NCBI GenBank assembly: GCA_036925085.1 | Contig: JAUPFP010000006.1 | Location: 5,347,984-5,411,983, forward strand | Direction of reading: 5' to 3' | Length of the DNA: 64,000 nucleotides | Source: Brachycybe producta | Lineage: Eukaryota > Arthropoda > Diplopoda > Playtdesmida > Andrognathidae | Part shown: piece after piece, positions 10,820 to 21,062 of the stretch | Layout: every line of letters begins with the position of its first letter | How positions within the stretch are numbered: position 1 is the stretch's first letter | The notes under the pieces: model-generated | Databases searched by the model: none | What the model saw: only the letters and a program-made list of their open reading frames with translations | What the model was told of the DNA's origin: nothing | Made by a program: the position numbers and the translations under genes

Positions 10820-10955
10820 CTATGCCACTGGTGTGACAATCTATACTAGCGAGCGTAACCTGTTATCTTGTAGGTGGAGGCTAGACTATTACATAAGTAA
10901 TCCAAATAGCTTATTTCAATGATAGATGTACTAGGTTTAATTCGACATAAATACT

Positions 10956-11296
10956 CCTGAACGCAGGGGCGGATTTACCAATAGGCAGAGTAGGCAGCTG
11001 CCTAGGGCGGCAAATTATTGGGGGCGGCAAATTGCAAAATTTTTTTTTTGGAAATTCGTTTTGGATACAAAAGAAAAGTATTGTAAAACAATAAACTGCC
11101 TAATATAACTTGGTTGGCAAGAGTAATTGATGTAACAAGAGCCAGAATGACCACTTCCGACAAAACAGTTGACATTACCATTGTTAAAAGCATACAAAAG
11201 TAACTTTATTAGTTATTACTTTAAGAAAGTATAGGCCATGTGTTTTCAGTTGCTGCCTAGGGGCGGCAAAATGGTAAATCCGCCACTGCCTGAACG
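10956..11296. mobile_element. hAT-type MITE with 8-bp TSD CCTGAACG
   Basis: The element spans 10964-11288 (325 bp). Its ends are CAGGGGCGGATTTACCA and TGGTAAATCCGCCACTG, flanked on both sides by CCTGAACG (10956-10963 and 11289-11296). Inside the termini, GCTGCCTAGGGCGGCAAA is also inverted. An 8-bp duplication with CAGGG/CACTG ends indicates hAT mobilisation. No transposase. Confidence 0.95.
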
Positions 11297-11797
11297 TAAT
11301 TAATGTTTAGAACCTACTTAATGTCTGCAGTCAAATAGAAAATTCATTACTTATAGGAATCGAGATTCAATTTGAAGTGCATTTTAAATAGCAATTAAAT
11401 TTTTTTTTAGTCTGTAGGATATTTATTTTGTAAAACAAATGACGGTTTATGTAAAATGAAACGTAGCCACTATAGTCCTTTATATAAAAATAATAATAAT
11501 AATAAAAAGAAAGAAAAGTTTGTTGTTCTACAAATATACTGTCATGTAATTAAAGATGACATTAAGAAGTAGGGTAGTTTTTCCGCTTCATGGTCATCGA
11601 TCCTGACTTTGCTTTTTGCTTTTAGTAGGCATAGATAGATAGATAGACAGCAGCATATTGTTCTTTCGGTGATTACAGTTTGAAGCTCAAAAGAATAGAT
11701 AGGAAATTGAACGTTGAGGCATAGAGAGCAATGAGAAAATTGCATCTATCTATGGATGTTGTGGAGAAGAAGAAAAAAGAGTGAAACAACTCTGATT

Positions 11798-11837
<40 letters not shown>

Positions 11838-12063
11838 ATCTATCTATCTAAATAGACATGTTATCTATACACACTGATGGTCAAAAAAAATAAGAACCTA
11901 AAGAAAATAGACTTTGAAAAGAATTTTTTTCTTCTACTTTCTCATTGTAAATTGGATTATTTTTTAGTGTTCTAAAATGTTCAAAAAAAAAACTTGAGAC
12001 CAATTAAGAACAAGCTAGATAACTTAATCTTTTAATTTGAAGTTAAATAGGTAGACCAACAAT
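11297..12063. repeat. AT-rich spacer with CT microsatellite
   Basis: A (CT)n run grading into (TATC)n at 11799-11850, and a short (GATA)n at 11632-11650. No gene is visible. Confidence 0.8.
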
Positions 12064-12362
12064 AGGCTATATTTCGTCGTTAAAGAAGTGATACCACGGA
12101 ACTAACAAAATATAAATTTTACAAAGAGGAACAAAACACGTTCTAATGCAAATTTAATTTTTTGTTACATAATTTTTTGCTAATAAGATTATTTGGACGT
12201 TTTTTTAGCCATAATTAATATAATTATGTCTCGTACATGACATCACAAATATTTTTTTTCTAATATTGGCAAGATCACATTAAATGTATTTGAACACCGT
12301 CTACCAGATGTGTCTACCAGTCAATATCTTTTAAAGAGACCATTACCTACAGAAATGTCTTG
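12064..12362. mobile_element. Partial copy of the AAGAAGTGATACCA MITE
   Basis: It aligns in reverse orientation with 14183-14560: TAAAGAAGTGATACCACGGA, then AACAAAATATAAATTTTACA, AAGAGGAACAAAA, TTAGCCATAATTAATATAAT, and CTACCAGATGTGTCTACCAG at its far end. One terminal repeat is lost. Confidence 0.7.
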
Positions 12363-12364
12363 TC

Positions 12365-12735
12365 AAAATATTGTCAATTATTAATCAGTGATTATCAAAA
12401 CGATTTTTAAAATTAACTAATTGATATAATTTTTAAAAAAAATAAAAATCAGCTGACTTTATGTAAATGAACTTTTTCAGATAGATGCGCCACCAAACAA
12501 CGGGCGTTGGCAACAAAACCCCCCAAAGTTTACTCCTCTACTCGAATTCTGATGTGTTGCGATTACCTCACATTACTTTCATTTCAAAGTAGGCCTACTA
12601 TGGATTTAATATTTGAATTATTCCCCCACACGGAAGGTTGTAATTGAGTTGAATATGAATAGGGGAATACATGTATTTCATTAGGAAATTCTGGAAATGT
12701 GAGGTGACAACCTTTGCCATAAAAATGGGAGAGGC
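12365..12735. repeat. Interspersed repeat X, copy 2
   Basis: See the copy at 8180-8545. Here the inverted pair is ACCTCACATTACTT with GTGAGGTGACAACCTTTGCC. It lies directly beside the partial MITE at 12064-12362. Confidence 0.65.
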
Positions 12736-14182
12736 TTATTGCATCTATGATTAGCAATTAGAATCTGTTAATCATAAATTAAAATTGGGTGTGCATTTTG
12801 AAAATGTTCTTACAATAAACCCTGGTTGTCGTTCAGCAGGTATTTAGGGTGGTCTTGACTTTTGACTCAACCCCGCACAAACTACATGTACACGCGTTAA
12901 AATATTTTCTTTTCTTGCCTGACGAATACCTTGAGGTCGGCAAGATAATGTTCATCGATAAGTCTGTTTACTTTTTTATTATTCTAAACATTTTTCAATT
13001 TATTTTTTAAATTGTTTTTAAAAAGTTATGCAAGTTTTGTAGAGTTTCGAGGGATTACATGGGGGCTGTGAAAAAATAAAATAAGTTTTTGGCACAGTTG
13101 AGGCCTGTGAGGCTCGAAGAAAATATTGTACCCCTTTATTTGCGATTGAAACATCATTTACATCAGCTAATATGGCTGTTGTTCATTGTGCCGTGTAGAT
13201 GATGTTTTAGATACGTTCAGGGTGTCGTTGTTTGTGTCCATGAATGTTCAATTTAAATTGCAGATTAGTGCAGCTAGAAGGCAACAGGAAATACAAAAAT
13301 GTGACATCTAGGTGAATTTTTATGATAAATAATAGTTTGTTTTTGGTGTGACAGTGATATATATACGACATTAGTTTACTAAAGTGCAAAAACTAAAATT
13401 ACACTGACTTCAGATTATAGATCATGCACACACAATAGGACTACATTTTTAAATTTTGGTTAGATGAGCTGTGCAAGAAAAATATGCAAACCTGTAATAG
13501 GTATAGGCTTACTTTTGTAAATTTTAATTTGTACCCACCACCAAAATGGTAGGTGCAGAATGTAGATAAAATTTTGCTTCGTTGGCAATGGATAGCTTCC
13601 ATGTTGTGTCCAGTCCAGGCCGGACCCTTGGCTATCTAAAAGAAACCAAGGTGAGAGGTGGTTTTAGTTCACAGGTGCTCCAGCAGCAAGAGATAAAAAC
13701 TTACTGCAGTGGAACTTGCTGTAAAGAATAGCCGGTGAGATCACAGCTCCCCCTCCAAGTGGTTCAAGTTACTGGTCTAGTTCCTAAACGCTTTCAATTT
13801 CTTCCTAATGTTGCTTCAGAATAACAAAATAACTAGTTTTTATTCCTTTGTTCTTTTTTTCATATTTTACTTAATGAAAGAAAATAAAATTGGGATTAAA
13901 AATGAACATTTTTTTTAGTTCAAAGACCGCCCTTTCACGTCTTAAATACACATAAAAATATATTTTTGCCATACACAATTGAGAAGAATGGTGACATTAA
14001 TTGATTTACAAATATCTTTTATGTTTGTTTCTCTCATCAATTCTGGCGTTATCATTGATTGCAATATATAGAGAGAAATATTTGTTTTCTGAGGTGGTGA
14101 CATTATAGGTTAATTGTAGGTTATAGGCCTACCTAGGATTTTATCTACTTAACTATTATGACAGCAACCAACACCATGTGTG
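12736..14182. other. No gene recognised; GC-richer patch at 13.55-13.80 kb
   Basis: Mostly AT-rich. The patch 13550-13800 (with TCCAGTCCAGGCCGGACCCT and GATCACAGCTCCCCCTCC) is compositionally distinct but has stops in all frames of any length and no snRNA or tRNA signature that I recognise. It could be an unclassified repeat or a noncoding exon. Confidence 0.3.
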
Positions 14183-14560
14183 TATCGTCATTTAAGAAGT
14201 GATACCATGTAACTGACATTTTTGGTGCTTTTGTGGTTTTGCCATAAAAAATCAGAAAAAAATAAGGGTATCATTTGGAAATAAAAATTTATTTTAAAAG
14301 ACATTCACTGGTAGAGACATCTGGTAGATGGTGTTCAAATTCATTTAATGTGAATTTGTGAATATTTAGAAAAAAATTGTTTTTGATGGCATATAAGTAA
14401 CATAATTATATTAATTATGGCAACAAAAAACGTCCAAATAATTTTATTAGCAAAAAATTGTGTAACAAAACCTTAAATTTGCATTATAACATTTTTTGTT
14501 CCTCTTGTAAAATTTATATTTTGTTAGTTACGTGATGGTATCACTTCTTAAATGATGATA
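14183..14560. mobile_element. MITE with TATCGTCATTTAAGAAGTGA ends
   Basis: The left end TATCGTCATTTAAGAAGTGA and right end TCACTTCTTAAATGATGATA are inverted over about 33 bp (through ..ACCATGTAACT / AGTTACGTGATGGT). A TA at each edge would fit Tc1/mariner-type insertion. No coding sequence. It abuts the mariner remnant that follows. Confidence 0.75.
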
Positions 14561-14596
14561 TGTCACATCAATTTGATGTGACATAATTTGACACAA

Positions 14597-15140
14597 TTTG
14601 ACGTGAAACAAAACAAGAATCTATGCAGTGGAAGAATGTCAATTCGCCGCCTCCAAGGAAATTCCGCACCCAGCCTTCTGCTATGACCACATTTTTTTAT
14701 GATTCCGAAGAACTTCTTTTCACAGAATACATGCCTCATAAAGCTACAATCACGAGTGAAACCTATGCCACCACATTAAAAAATTGTGTGAAGAAATTAA
14801 AGAAACATAGGTGTGCTTCACCTTCATGACATTGAGCCCTCCACACTACCAGCAAAAGTGCAGACCACAATATGTGACTGCAGTTTTGAACTTATCCACC
14901 ACCCATCGGGCTGTGAGGTTAATGCAAGGTCGATCCTTATGTAAACTTTATTCTACACATAAGCAGTTGAGAGCGACTTTACCTAATGGTCTCCATAGTC
15001 TCAAAAAGACTGACAAAGTCGATTGCAAGCACAAATTAATGAAAAGGAGTTACAAATTGTGATGAGGTTTCAGTTTTGAGGCAGGTAATAACGTGGTCAT
15101 TCAAAATTCTTTCATTCAAAGCTGTTTGACGTGATTTTAT
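14597..15140 (+). pseudogene. Mariner-type transposase remnant (DDE)
   Basis: From about 14602 the frame reads ETKQESMQWKNVNSPPPRKF.., the mariner signature ETKxQSMQWKxxxSPRPKK. Further on are TTFFYDSEELLFTEYMPHKA (family: VFWDxxGVLLxEYLPxGxT, whose D is the second catalytic aspartate, present as YDSEE) and TITSETYATTLKNCVKKLK. After a frameshift near 14811 another frame gives HDIEPSTLPAKVQTTICDCS.., corresponding to the LLHDNAxxHxA block with its third catalytic D, then FELIHHPS. Stops follow. The N-terminal HTH half is absent. This is a dead fragment of a Tc1/mariner element. Confidence 0.8.
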
Positions 15141-15252
15141 GTCAAATATCTATAGATCTATGCAGGAAGTCGAGAGCTGTAAGCCGCATATACATGTATA
15201 TGCACGTACATGACCTCAGCTTTTACATGTTAAAATATCACTAGAAATCATC

Positions 15253-15565
15253 AGGTCACTAGGTAACCTAGTGTAGAACTGTACATCACGCAGTTACCTA
15301 CGCTACGACTATAACTCTGGAGAATGTCAGTGATTAGGTGGGATTGCGTTAAATTAATTTTCTTACAAGAGATACGGGTAGTCGCACAGCCCCACAGAAT
15401 GTAAAAAAAGTGTAGGCCACTGAGTGACCCAAAGTTCATATCTAAAAGTGTAGGTGACTTGAGTTGACCCACACTTTCAGGTGTATGTCACTGCGTGACC
15501 TATGATTAGTCCTAGGGTAGGTCACAGAGTGACCTACAATTGTAAAGTTTAGGTCAGTTAGTACC
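15253..15565. repeat. Repeat with AGGTCA-n5-TGACCT palindromes (locus 2)
   Basis: Seven degenerate to perfect units: near 15254, 15285, 15410, 15448, 15483, 15517-15537 (perfect, GTAGGTCACAGAGTGACCTAC) and 15550. The centre resembles the 7.2 kb locus (CGCACAGCCCCACAGAATGT / CGCAGCCCCCAAAATGT). Confidence 0.7.
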
Positions 15566-15599
15566 CTACTATTAGTCTGCCTCCTAGACCTCTAAGTTG

Positions 15600-16620
15600 C
15601 ATTGTTGAGAGTTTTACTATCTGACAGGTTATTTCTTGAGGTTCAACGAGCCCATACAATGCAGCTTGAAGTTGAAACATTCATATATGAAGACTCATTT
15701 CCTGAAAAGAAAAAAATTCTAATGTGGGCCCATCGCCGCCGCCGCCACCATCACCGCCACTGCCACCACCTTCAAACCCCGTTATCATGTTTGGTGTAGA
15801 AATTGTGGCGCGCACAAATTGAGCTGCGCTCAGTGTTTTAGAAGAGTGTTTGGAGCTGACTGAGCATGCGGCATCATTTATTCTAAATAATATCGACTCA
15901 GCTGTTTTTCGGTTACTTTTTCTCAAACCACCAACCAAGTTAGGTGTATGTGTCTCACTGTATGTGTGTGTGTGCGTGCGGTTTTTTTATTTTGGCATCA
16001 AGAGTTGAAGCATCTTCCGGATTCAACGGTTAAACTTTTTGTATGCTGTTGACGTTTAATGTGACTTTAAATTTGGAATATTCTCATTTATTTGATACTT
16101 TTTACATCTTGAAGCATAAGGCGTATATACTGTATATATGACACATTTGTGTGTTTGTTGTAAGAGTCATTTCCTAGTGGCCACATATAAACGCACTCGG
16201 TGGTGTGGAAGGTGTCCTCTTAGAGACAAACTGAGTCCACAAGTTCTTGTTTTGTGTATGTGCTTGATTTGTTTTCCCCTCTTTTTTTCTGTTTCTCTCT
16301 AAAAGCATTAGATTTGGTTATTGCCAGCATATTTACTAGAGGCAGCAAACCTAAACACATAATATTAATATAAAAAACGTGGATGGAGAAGTGAAGAATT
16401 GAGAGGAATAGAATAGTCGGGTGTTGGTGCTATAAAGGCTTTAGGAGAAGAGAGACAGAGCTTCATGCTGTTTTTCTGCTTTTGCATCGACCCATCCATC
16501 CATCTCTCTCTGTAATCTTTGTGAAACCTCGAGACAGAAGAAGCAGTGAAAAACTGCGGCAGTCTCTTCTTCAACAGCGACAGTAACAGCATCATCGTCG
16601 TCATCTTTCAGACGAAAAAA
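15600..16620 (+). promoter_or_regulatory. Candidate promoter and 5' leader region
   Basis: A block of raised GC content and CpG (for example GCCGCCGCCGCCACCATCAC at 15734-15753 and GTGGCGCGCAC near 15808) that shows no similarity to other repeats of the window. A TATA-like CATATAAACGC lies at 16185-16195, with pyrimidine-rich initiator-like TCCTCTTA about 30 bp downstream. The following 400 bp, to about 16610, is rich in CTCTCT, CATC and ACAGC and could be 5' UTR. Frames here (15602-15938, 16365-16604 minus) are low complexity. The promoter call is inferred from composition, TATA and the exon at 17114. Confidence 0.3.
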
Positions 16621-16854
16621 AAAACACCATTAAAACTACTTTATTGTGTTAACACTGAAAGTATTTTTTATTCTCATTTCTACCAGTGTTTTTCTTTGGT
16701 GTGTTTGGTTTGGTCAATAACATAAAATTAAGCGTGAAACTTAGCTCTTAACAATTAAAATGCACATTTTTATGAATATGCTGTAAGAAAAGCTAAATTC
16801 TTTTCTTAAAAATTTACGTATATTAAGCAAACATTTTAAAGCTGGTTCCTACTA

Positions 16855-16920
16855 GTGGTTAAAAAAAACCAAAAGCAAAAAAAATTGCTTTTGGTTTATT
16901 CATTTTTTTTAAAAAAAAAA
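16855..16920. repeat. Small hairpin
   Basis: AAACCAAAAGCAA pairs with TTGCTTTTGGTTT around a short A-run loop. It is bounded by A and T runs. No terminator function is implied in a eukaryote. Confidence 0.6.
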
Positions 16921-16944
16921 GGTGTCATGGATGGACTTATATTT

Positions 16945-16986
16945 TCATCATCATCATTATCATCATCATCATCATCATCATCATCA
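16945..16986. repeat. (CAT)n microsatellite
   Basis: About 14 tandem ATC units with one ATT interruption. Confidence 0.95.
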
Positions 16987-17113
16987 CTGTGACCATATAA
17001 TATAAAGTATATCTCTCTAACACATCCAAGTGTCATTTCATTGATTGTTTGCTGCTGCTGCTGTTGTTGCTGCCTTCTTGTGAAATCTGTTTTTTTTTCT
17101 TCACCCTATCAAT

Positions 17114-17186
17114 ATGAGGCATAAAATTAAAATCACATTGTTCATTTGGAAGTGCTGTTTGTGTCTACTTTGTACTGGAATGACAG
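17114..17186 (+). CDS. Candidate first coding exon encoding a signal peptide
   Basis: ATG at 17114 has A at -3 and an in-frame TGA 33 nt upstream (17081). The 24 complete codons begin MRHKIK, a basic n-region, followed by ITLFIWKCCLCLLCTGMT, a hydrophobic h-region with small residues near its end, as in an ER signal peptide. The exon then stops at CAG|GTAAGAG, a near-perfect U2 donor, in phase 1. A phase 1 intron straight after the signal peptide is the usual arrangement in genes for modular extracellular and membrane proteins. Upstream lies a pyrimidine-rich leader with (GCT)n and the promoter-like block. No second exon is found in the window, so the protein cannot be named. It could be a coincidence in AT-rich DNA. 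Confidence 0.35.
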
Positions 17187-17274
17187 GTAAGAGAATGTCA
17201 ATTATAGTTTTTTTTTCTTCTTAAGCTGTAGCTGATGTGGTTTCCCCCCCCCCCCCTCTTCTTATGTTGCTATT

Positions 17275-17828
17275 TTCTGTATTGTTTTTTCAAATGATTA
17301 TAATTGGTCCGTGCAACTGTTAAGCCCGTTGTACACTTAAAATTATTTCTTAAATAAATTTACAGATTAATTTATAAATGTGACATTGCATGTGTATAAC
17401 GACGTGAATGTTAAATTATTTGTTCAAAGTTGCATTAATTTAGAAGATGTTCTATTTTTCTTAAATGATCACATCTACTAGAGTGCTTTTTCAGGACCAG
17501 CATCATTCTTATGTAATTTACAAAGCTATATACGATGAGTTCTGTAACATATTTAGCACAACTCTCTCCAATTCTCTTGTCTAGAAGGTCACAAGGTTAG
17601 ATATACGATGAACTTTAGATAAAAATGTTCGAATACTTTTACAAGTGTATAACCGCTGATTGATACTTATAAATTAATTTATACATTTTATGTACCACAT
17701 CGTTCACGAAAACATTCATCATTTAATTGACACAAAAATACAAATGAAAATTGTAGGTGTATAACGGGCTTTATAAAATAAAAACAGTTGCACAGACCAA
17801 TTATAATCATTTGAAAAACAGTACAGAA
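17275..17828. mobile_element. Fold-back element with AAGCCCGTTGTACAC inner ends
   Basis: The outer inverted repeat CAAATGATTATAATTGGTCC..GTGCAACTGTT at 17291-17321 recurs inverted at about 17784-17813. The inner ends AAGCCCGTTGTACAC and GTGTATAACGGGCTT continue the symmetry. The interior is AT-rich and non-coding. If the gene call at 17114 is right, this lies in its first intron. Confidence 0.75.
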
Positions 17829-18051
17829 CTGTTAAAATAAAAACGTTATCAGATATGCATTGATTTTAATATTTATTAGAAAAACATTCTGAGGTGCAAA
17901 AAAAAAAAAAAAGATTTGAATGTGGTCATTAAATGCATGAAAATGAAATTGTATGATGGGGGCTTCTAATTTTCTGACTATACAAAATATGTGTATTCAA
18001 GCTGTAATTAAACAGTAGACATTTAGTGTAGAAATTTGGTTGTTTATAATG

Positions 18052-18490
18052 ACAATTACAATTACAAAAAGTACTCTGCTAGCAGCCCATTAGGCCTATG
18101 GCAGAGGGACATACAAGTCTAAGTGCAGCATTAAGCACTGCCAAACAGCAACACCATACATACACATATAAAAAAATAAATATACAATAGTCAATCCTAC
18201 AAAACAAAATTGTCCCCATTCACCACTTCTTCCTCATGAAGAGAGTTCCATTGTCTTATAACTCTAGGAAAAAAAGACCAATAATATGAATCTGTCCTAG
18301 CAAAAATCTTTCTAATTTTCCTAGAGTGGTCAGCCCTACCCATGTAGTGTGCTTTATGAACATCACTAGACTGTAGCTTAGGACAATCACCACGTGTAAT
18401 TTTTCCAAACAATTTGAAACTTATCTCAATCCTGCATTGTGCCAAACAATGCCATTGTAGCACTGACAGCATCTCAGTGACACTTGCCAT
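18052..18490 (-). mobile_element. CR1/L2-like LINE, RT C-terminal fragment plus 3' UTR (family B)
   Basis: The minus frame 18490-18197 (97 codons) reads MLSVLQWHCLAQCRIEISFKLFGKI.. and ends around SYYWSFFPRVIRQWNSLHEE. The pattern LxWxxLxxRRxxxxLxxxxKI..(Y/S)FFPRxxxxWNxLP is the conserved C-terminal region after the RT domain in CR1/L2/jockey-group LINEs. The 3' UTR (18190-18060, minus) has CTGCCATAGGCCTAATGGGC..GCTGCTAGCAGAGTAC and a TAATTG-type tail. A related fragment is at 45713-45990. The upstream RT palm is missing. Confidence 0.75.
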
Positions 18491-18544
18491 TGTTTTTAAC
18501 TGACGAGACGAGATATCAACATTACAATGGATATCACTATCGAT

Positions 18545-19225
18545 ATATTGATTTCAATTCAATTTCAATTCAACTCAGTACACCTGCAATCAACTTAAAA
18601 GCCATGTCGCAGAGGGAGATTGCTCCCGATCGCAAATAATTGTCATTCAGGTAAAACAAGACATCATTGTTAAATTGAAATTTTTCTAACAAAGAACTAT
18701 TAACTGGAAGAGAATTCCATAGTCTTCTAATAACATTCGGGGGAAAAAAGGCCAAAAATATGTATCAGTTCTAGCCATTAATTCTTTTAAAGTCTTTGAA
18801 TGCCCGTGTCTTCCCTTACAAGGATAGTATATTTAATAAGTCATTAATTAGGTAATGCAATATTATCATCTGCCAGTAAACGTCCAAAAAGGGCAAGGCT
18901 TTGGTCATTTCTTCTGCCTGCTAATGATTTCAATTTTAGTTCCTGGAGCATAGAAGATACACTGTCAGTATAGTCTATACACGTATCTTCCTTTCACAAA
19001 TCTTGTAGCCCTATGCTGTACCATTTCTATTTCGTGTTTTAAGTTACTTCTAAATAGGCTCCAAATTGAGGAACAACAATATTCTAATATAGGTCTGACT
19101 AAGGTAAAATAATAGACCTCTTTTACATTTTCTTTACAATGTTTAAGTGTGTGTTGGAGAAAACACAACCTGTTTGATAAGATTAAGCCATTTAAGGTTG
19201 TCGCCAATTCGTCTTGAAACATTTG
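18545..19225 (-). mobile_element. CR1/L2-like LINE, RT thumb and C-terminus (family A)
   Basis: The minus frame 19222-18965 includes YYFTLVRPILEYCCSSIWS.. and EMVQHRATRFVKGRY, matching the LINE consensus ..LVRPxLEYAxxVWxP..LExVQRRAARFV. The reading continues through frameshifts to LAGRRNDQSLALFGRLLADD and then FFPPNVIRRLWNSLPVNSSL. This is the same family as the 54.9 kb copy. The 3' end carries a TTGAA-rich tail (TTGAATTGAAATTGAATTG in minus sense), a simple-repeat tail typical of this group. No catalytic YADD palm segment is present. Lying end to end with family B, it suggests insertion at or near the tail of an older LINE. Confidence 0.8.
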
Positions 19226-19382
19226 AGTTTCTGCTTTGTTTTTATTTGTCAGCTTGAGGTGGATCGGTCTTAAGAATAGAAATTCACAATTTAAATTTAA
19301 ATTTCAAACATAAATTTATTTAAGTTTATGAAAAACATCAATTTCTTTTCTTTAAAGTTGTTTCTAAGGCGATTATATTAAA

Positions 19383-19945
19383 CTAGTGGGGTAACCCGTC
19401 ATAAATGACGGAAGCAAAATTCACAGGCAATTGTGTCCAGCATTAGAATTTCTTTTCCTCCTCTCTTTTTTGACGTCAGACCAAGTAACAAACCAATTAG
19501 AAATTGATGACGTTCATAAAAGGTCGGAGTAAAAGAAATTCTAATGCTGGGCACAATTGCCTGTGATAAATTCTAGTTTAATTTTGCTACTATTATCCCC
19601 TCCCCTTTTTATATTTGAAAGAGAAAATGAGATTTTCATTTTCTCTGGTGTGCACATGCGCGTCGTTTTTTCCTTTTTTTACTCCTTTCATTTCAATTTC
19701 AGTCACCCCTCCCCCTTTTTTCTCCCTCCACGTTTCTCTCTCACTCCCCTTACTCTTTCCCACCTTTTCCACCCCTCTCCAATTTAATATCATGGGGTTC
19801 TTGGATGGGGGTGTGCAACATATAGTTGACCTTGAAAAAAAAAAGCGGTTCATCACTATTCATTTAAATTTATATAAATTCCGACGTGCTTCAAGGTTTT
19901 TGTCCTTGTTTGTACAGCATTAGATCACACACACAGACGGGGCTT
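19383..19945 (-). mobile_element. Non-autonomous Helitron tail with nested MITE
   Basis: On the minus strand the element ends in a CCGTCATTTATGACGGG palindrome (19395-19411), then TTACCCCACTAG (CTAG at 19383-19386). Upstream (19834-19813, minus) the code AAGGTCAACTATATGTTGCA gives QGQLYVA, motif VI of the Helitron helicase, preceded by a GIYINL-like stretch (TCGGAATTTATATAAATTTA). Between motif VI and the hairpin the normal C-terminal code is replaced by purine-rich sequence (GGAGGGGTGACTGAAATTGA). A MITE of the 3.0 kb family sits at 19421-19566. Frames at 19557-19923 are shadows. Confidence 0.75.
19421..19566. mobile_element. Short TIR element (copy 2) nested in Helitron
   Basis: The ends CACAGGCAATTGTGTCCAGC and GCTGGGCACAATTGCCTGTG are inverted over more than 30 bp, through ATTAGAATTTCTTTT. 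The internal direct copy CCAATTAGAAATTGATGACG matches the 3.0 kb copy. Confidence 0.75.
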
Positions 19946-20808
19946 AATATATATATAATTATTTAGTTTTCTTCAAAACAAAATGTGTACATGGTGAAGT
20001 TTTAATAACTGCACTTTGCTGAAGAAGAAAAAATATTGGAAAATGAACTAGAAGCTTTTAAACCTCATTTTTTCCCCATTAATTGCTACGGTGTGGCTGT
20101 GACATTTCTCTCCGATTGTGCTAACTTTATTTAAATATCGCTCTGGGGGACACTTAAAATTGCCTATAATTTCACCTTGAGTATGGTTAACCTTGTTTAT
20201 TACACATTCAATATTATAAATTTTAATATTCTCTTGATAGTCGCTTTATCGAATTCAAATAAATTAGATTGATAAACTCAGTAGGTTTTTTTTGTGTGGT
20301 TTAAATTGTTTCAAGAAGATGTTTAAATTACAAGGTTTAAACTTTAAAACCAGCTACGAGCCCCCCCCCCTCACACATGTTAACATGGAGTTAGTCATCT
20401 TTGATTTGAGTTTATTTTTCTCTTGAATTGTATTTGAAATCTCTAACAACTATTTCGTAATTTTGGAGAGAGAGAGAGAAAAAAATGGCAACTTCATCTT
20501 AATAATGATAAATGTTTGTGTGATTAGATTTTCCACGAAGAGGAATCCACTAGTTTTTCCTCACAGCATGGGGTCCAATCCACTAGTTTTTTTTTTGTGT
20601 GGGGCTAATATGATGTCTGTATTTCGGTATAAAGTTTTATCAATAATCTCTTTATGATAGCTACCTATTTAGCATGTTATTTTGAAGGCTTTGCAAATGT
20701 TGAGGTTTAGTCAGCAGTTTTTTTTAAGGTTGTATGTTCGGCCATTTCGCGCGAAACACTTTGTATCGCCACAAAAATTGTTCGCTTTTTGGCAGACCAT
20801 TGATTTCA
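19946..20808. other. No gene seen
   Basis: AT-rich, with a short (AG)n at 20467-20479. A C-run lies at 20362-20371. Confidence 0.45.
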
Positions 20809-21016
20809 TAAGGGTATTCACACGAGCCACAGTGGCGAAGAATATTCGAGTACAGCCACGACTTCCGAACACAGCCTGTTTCTCAATGGTGATCAAACTC
20901 ATACTAGTTAGTGGAATGTACTGACAACATTCCATTATTTTTAGTGGTGTTCCGTGTGAAGCAAGATACGTAGACCACTACATGATGACGGTAGTGTTCT
21001 GTGTGAAGCGACTCTT
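20809..21016. mobile_element. MITE with TAAGGGTATTCACAC ends
   Basis: The left end TAAGGGTATTCACACGAGCC pairs with the right end GTGTGAAGCGACTCTTA. TA at each edge would be the target duplication. The interior is GC-richer and non-coding. Confidence 0.55.
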
Positions 21017-21062
21017 ACAGTAGTTTAGAATAGTTATACAGTTTACAAATGTTTGGTGTGTT

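Noticed and set aside
13550..13800. snRNA or conserved exon in a GC-richer patch
   Set aside because: No match to remembered U1, U2, U4, U5 or U6 core motifs, and stops interrupt every frame. Left as unidentified.
16365..16604. 79-codon minus-strand frame as a coding exon
   Set aside because: It begins MTTMMLLLSLL because of a CAT/CAG-rich leader. The opposite strand offers a better explanation as 5' leader of the candidate gene.
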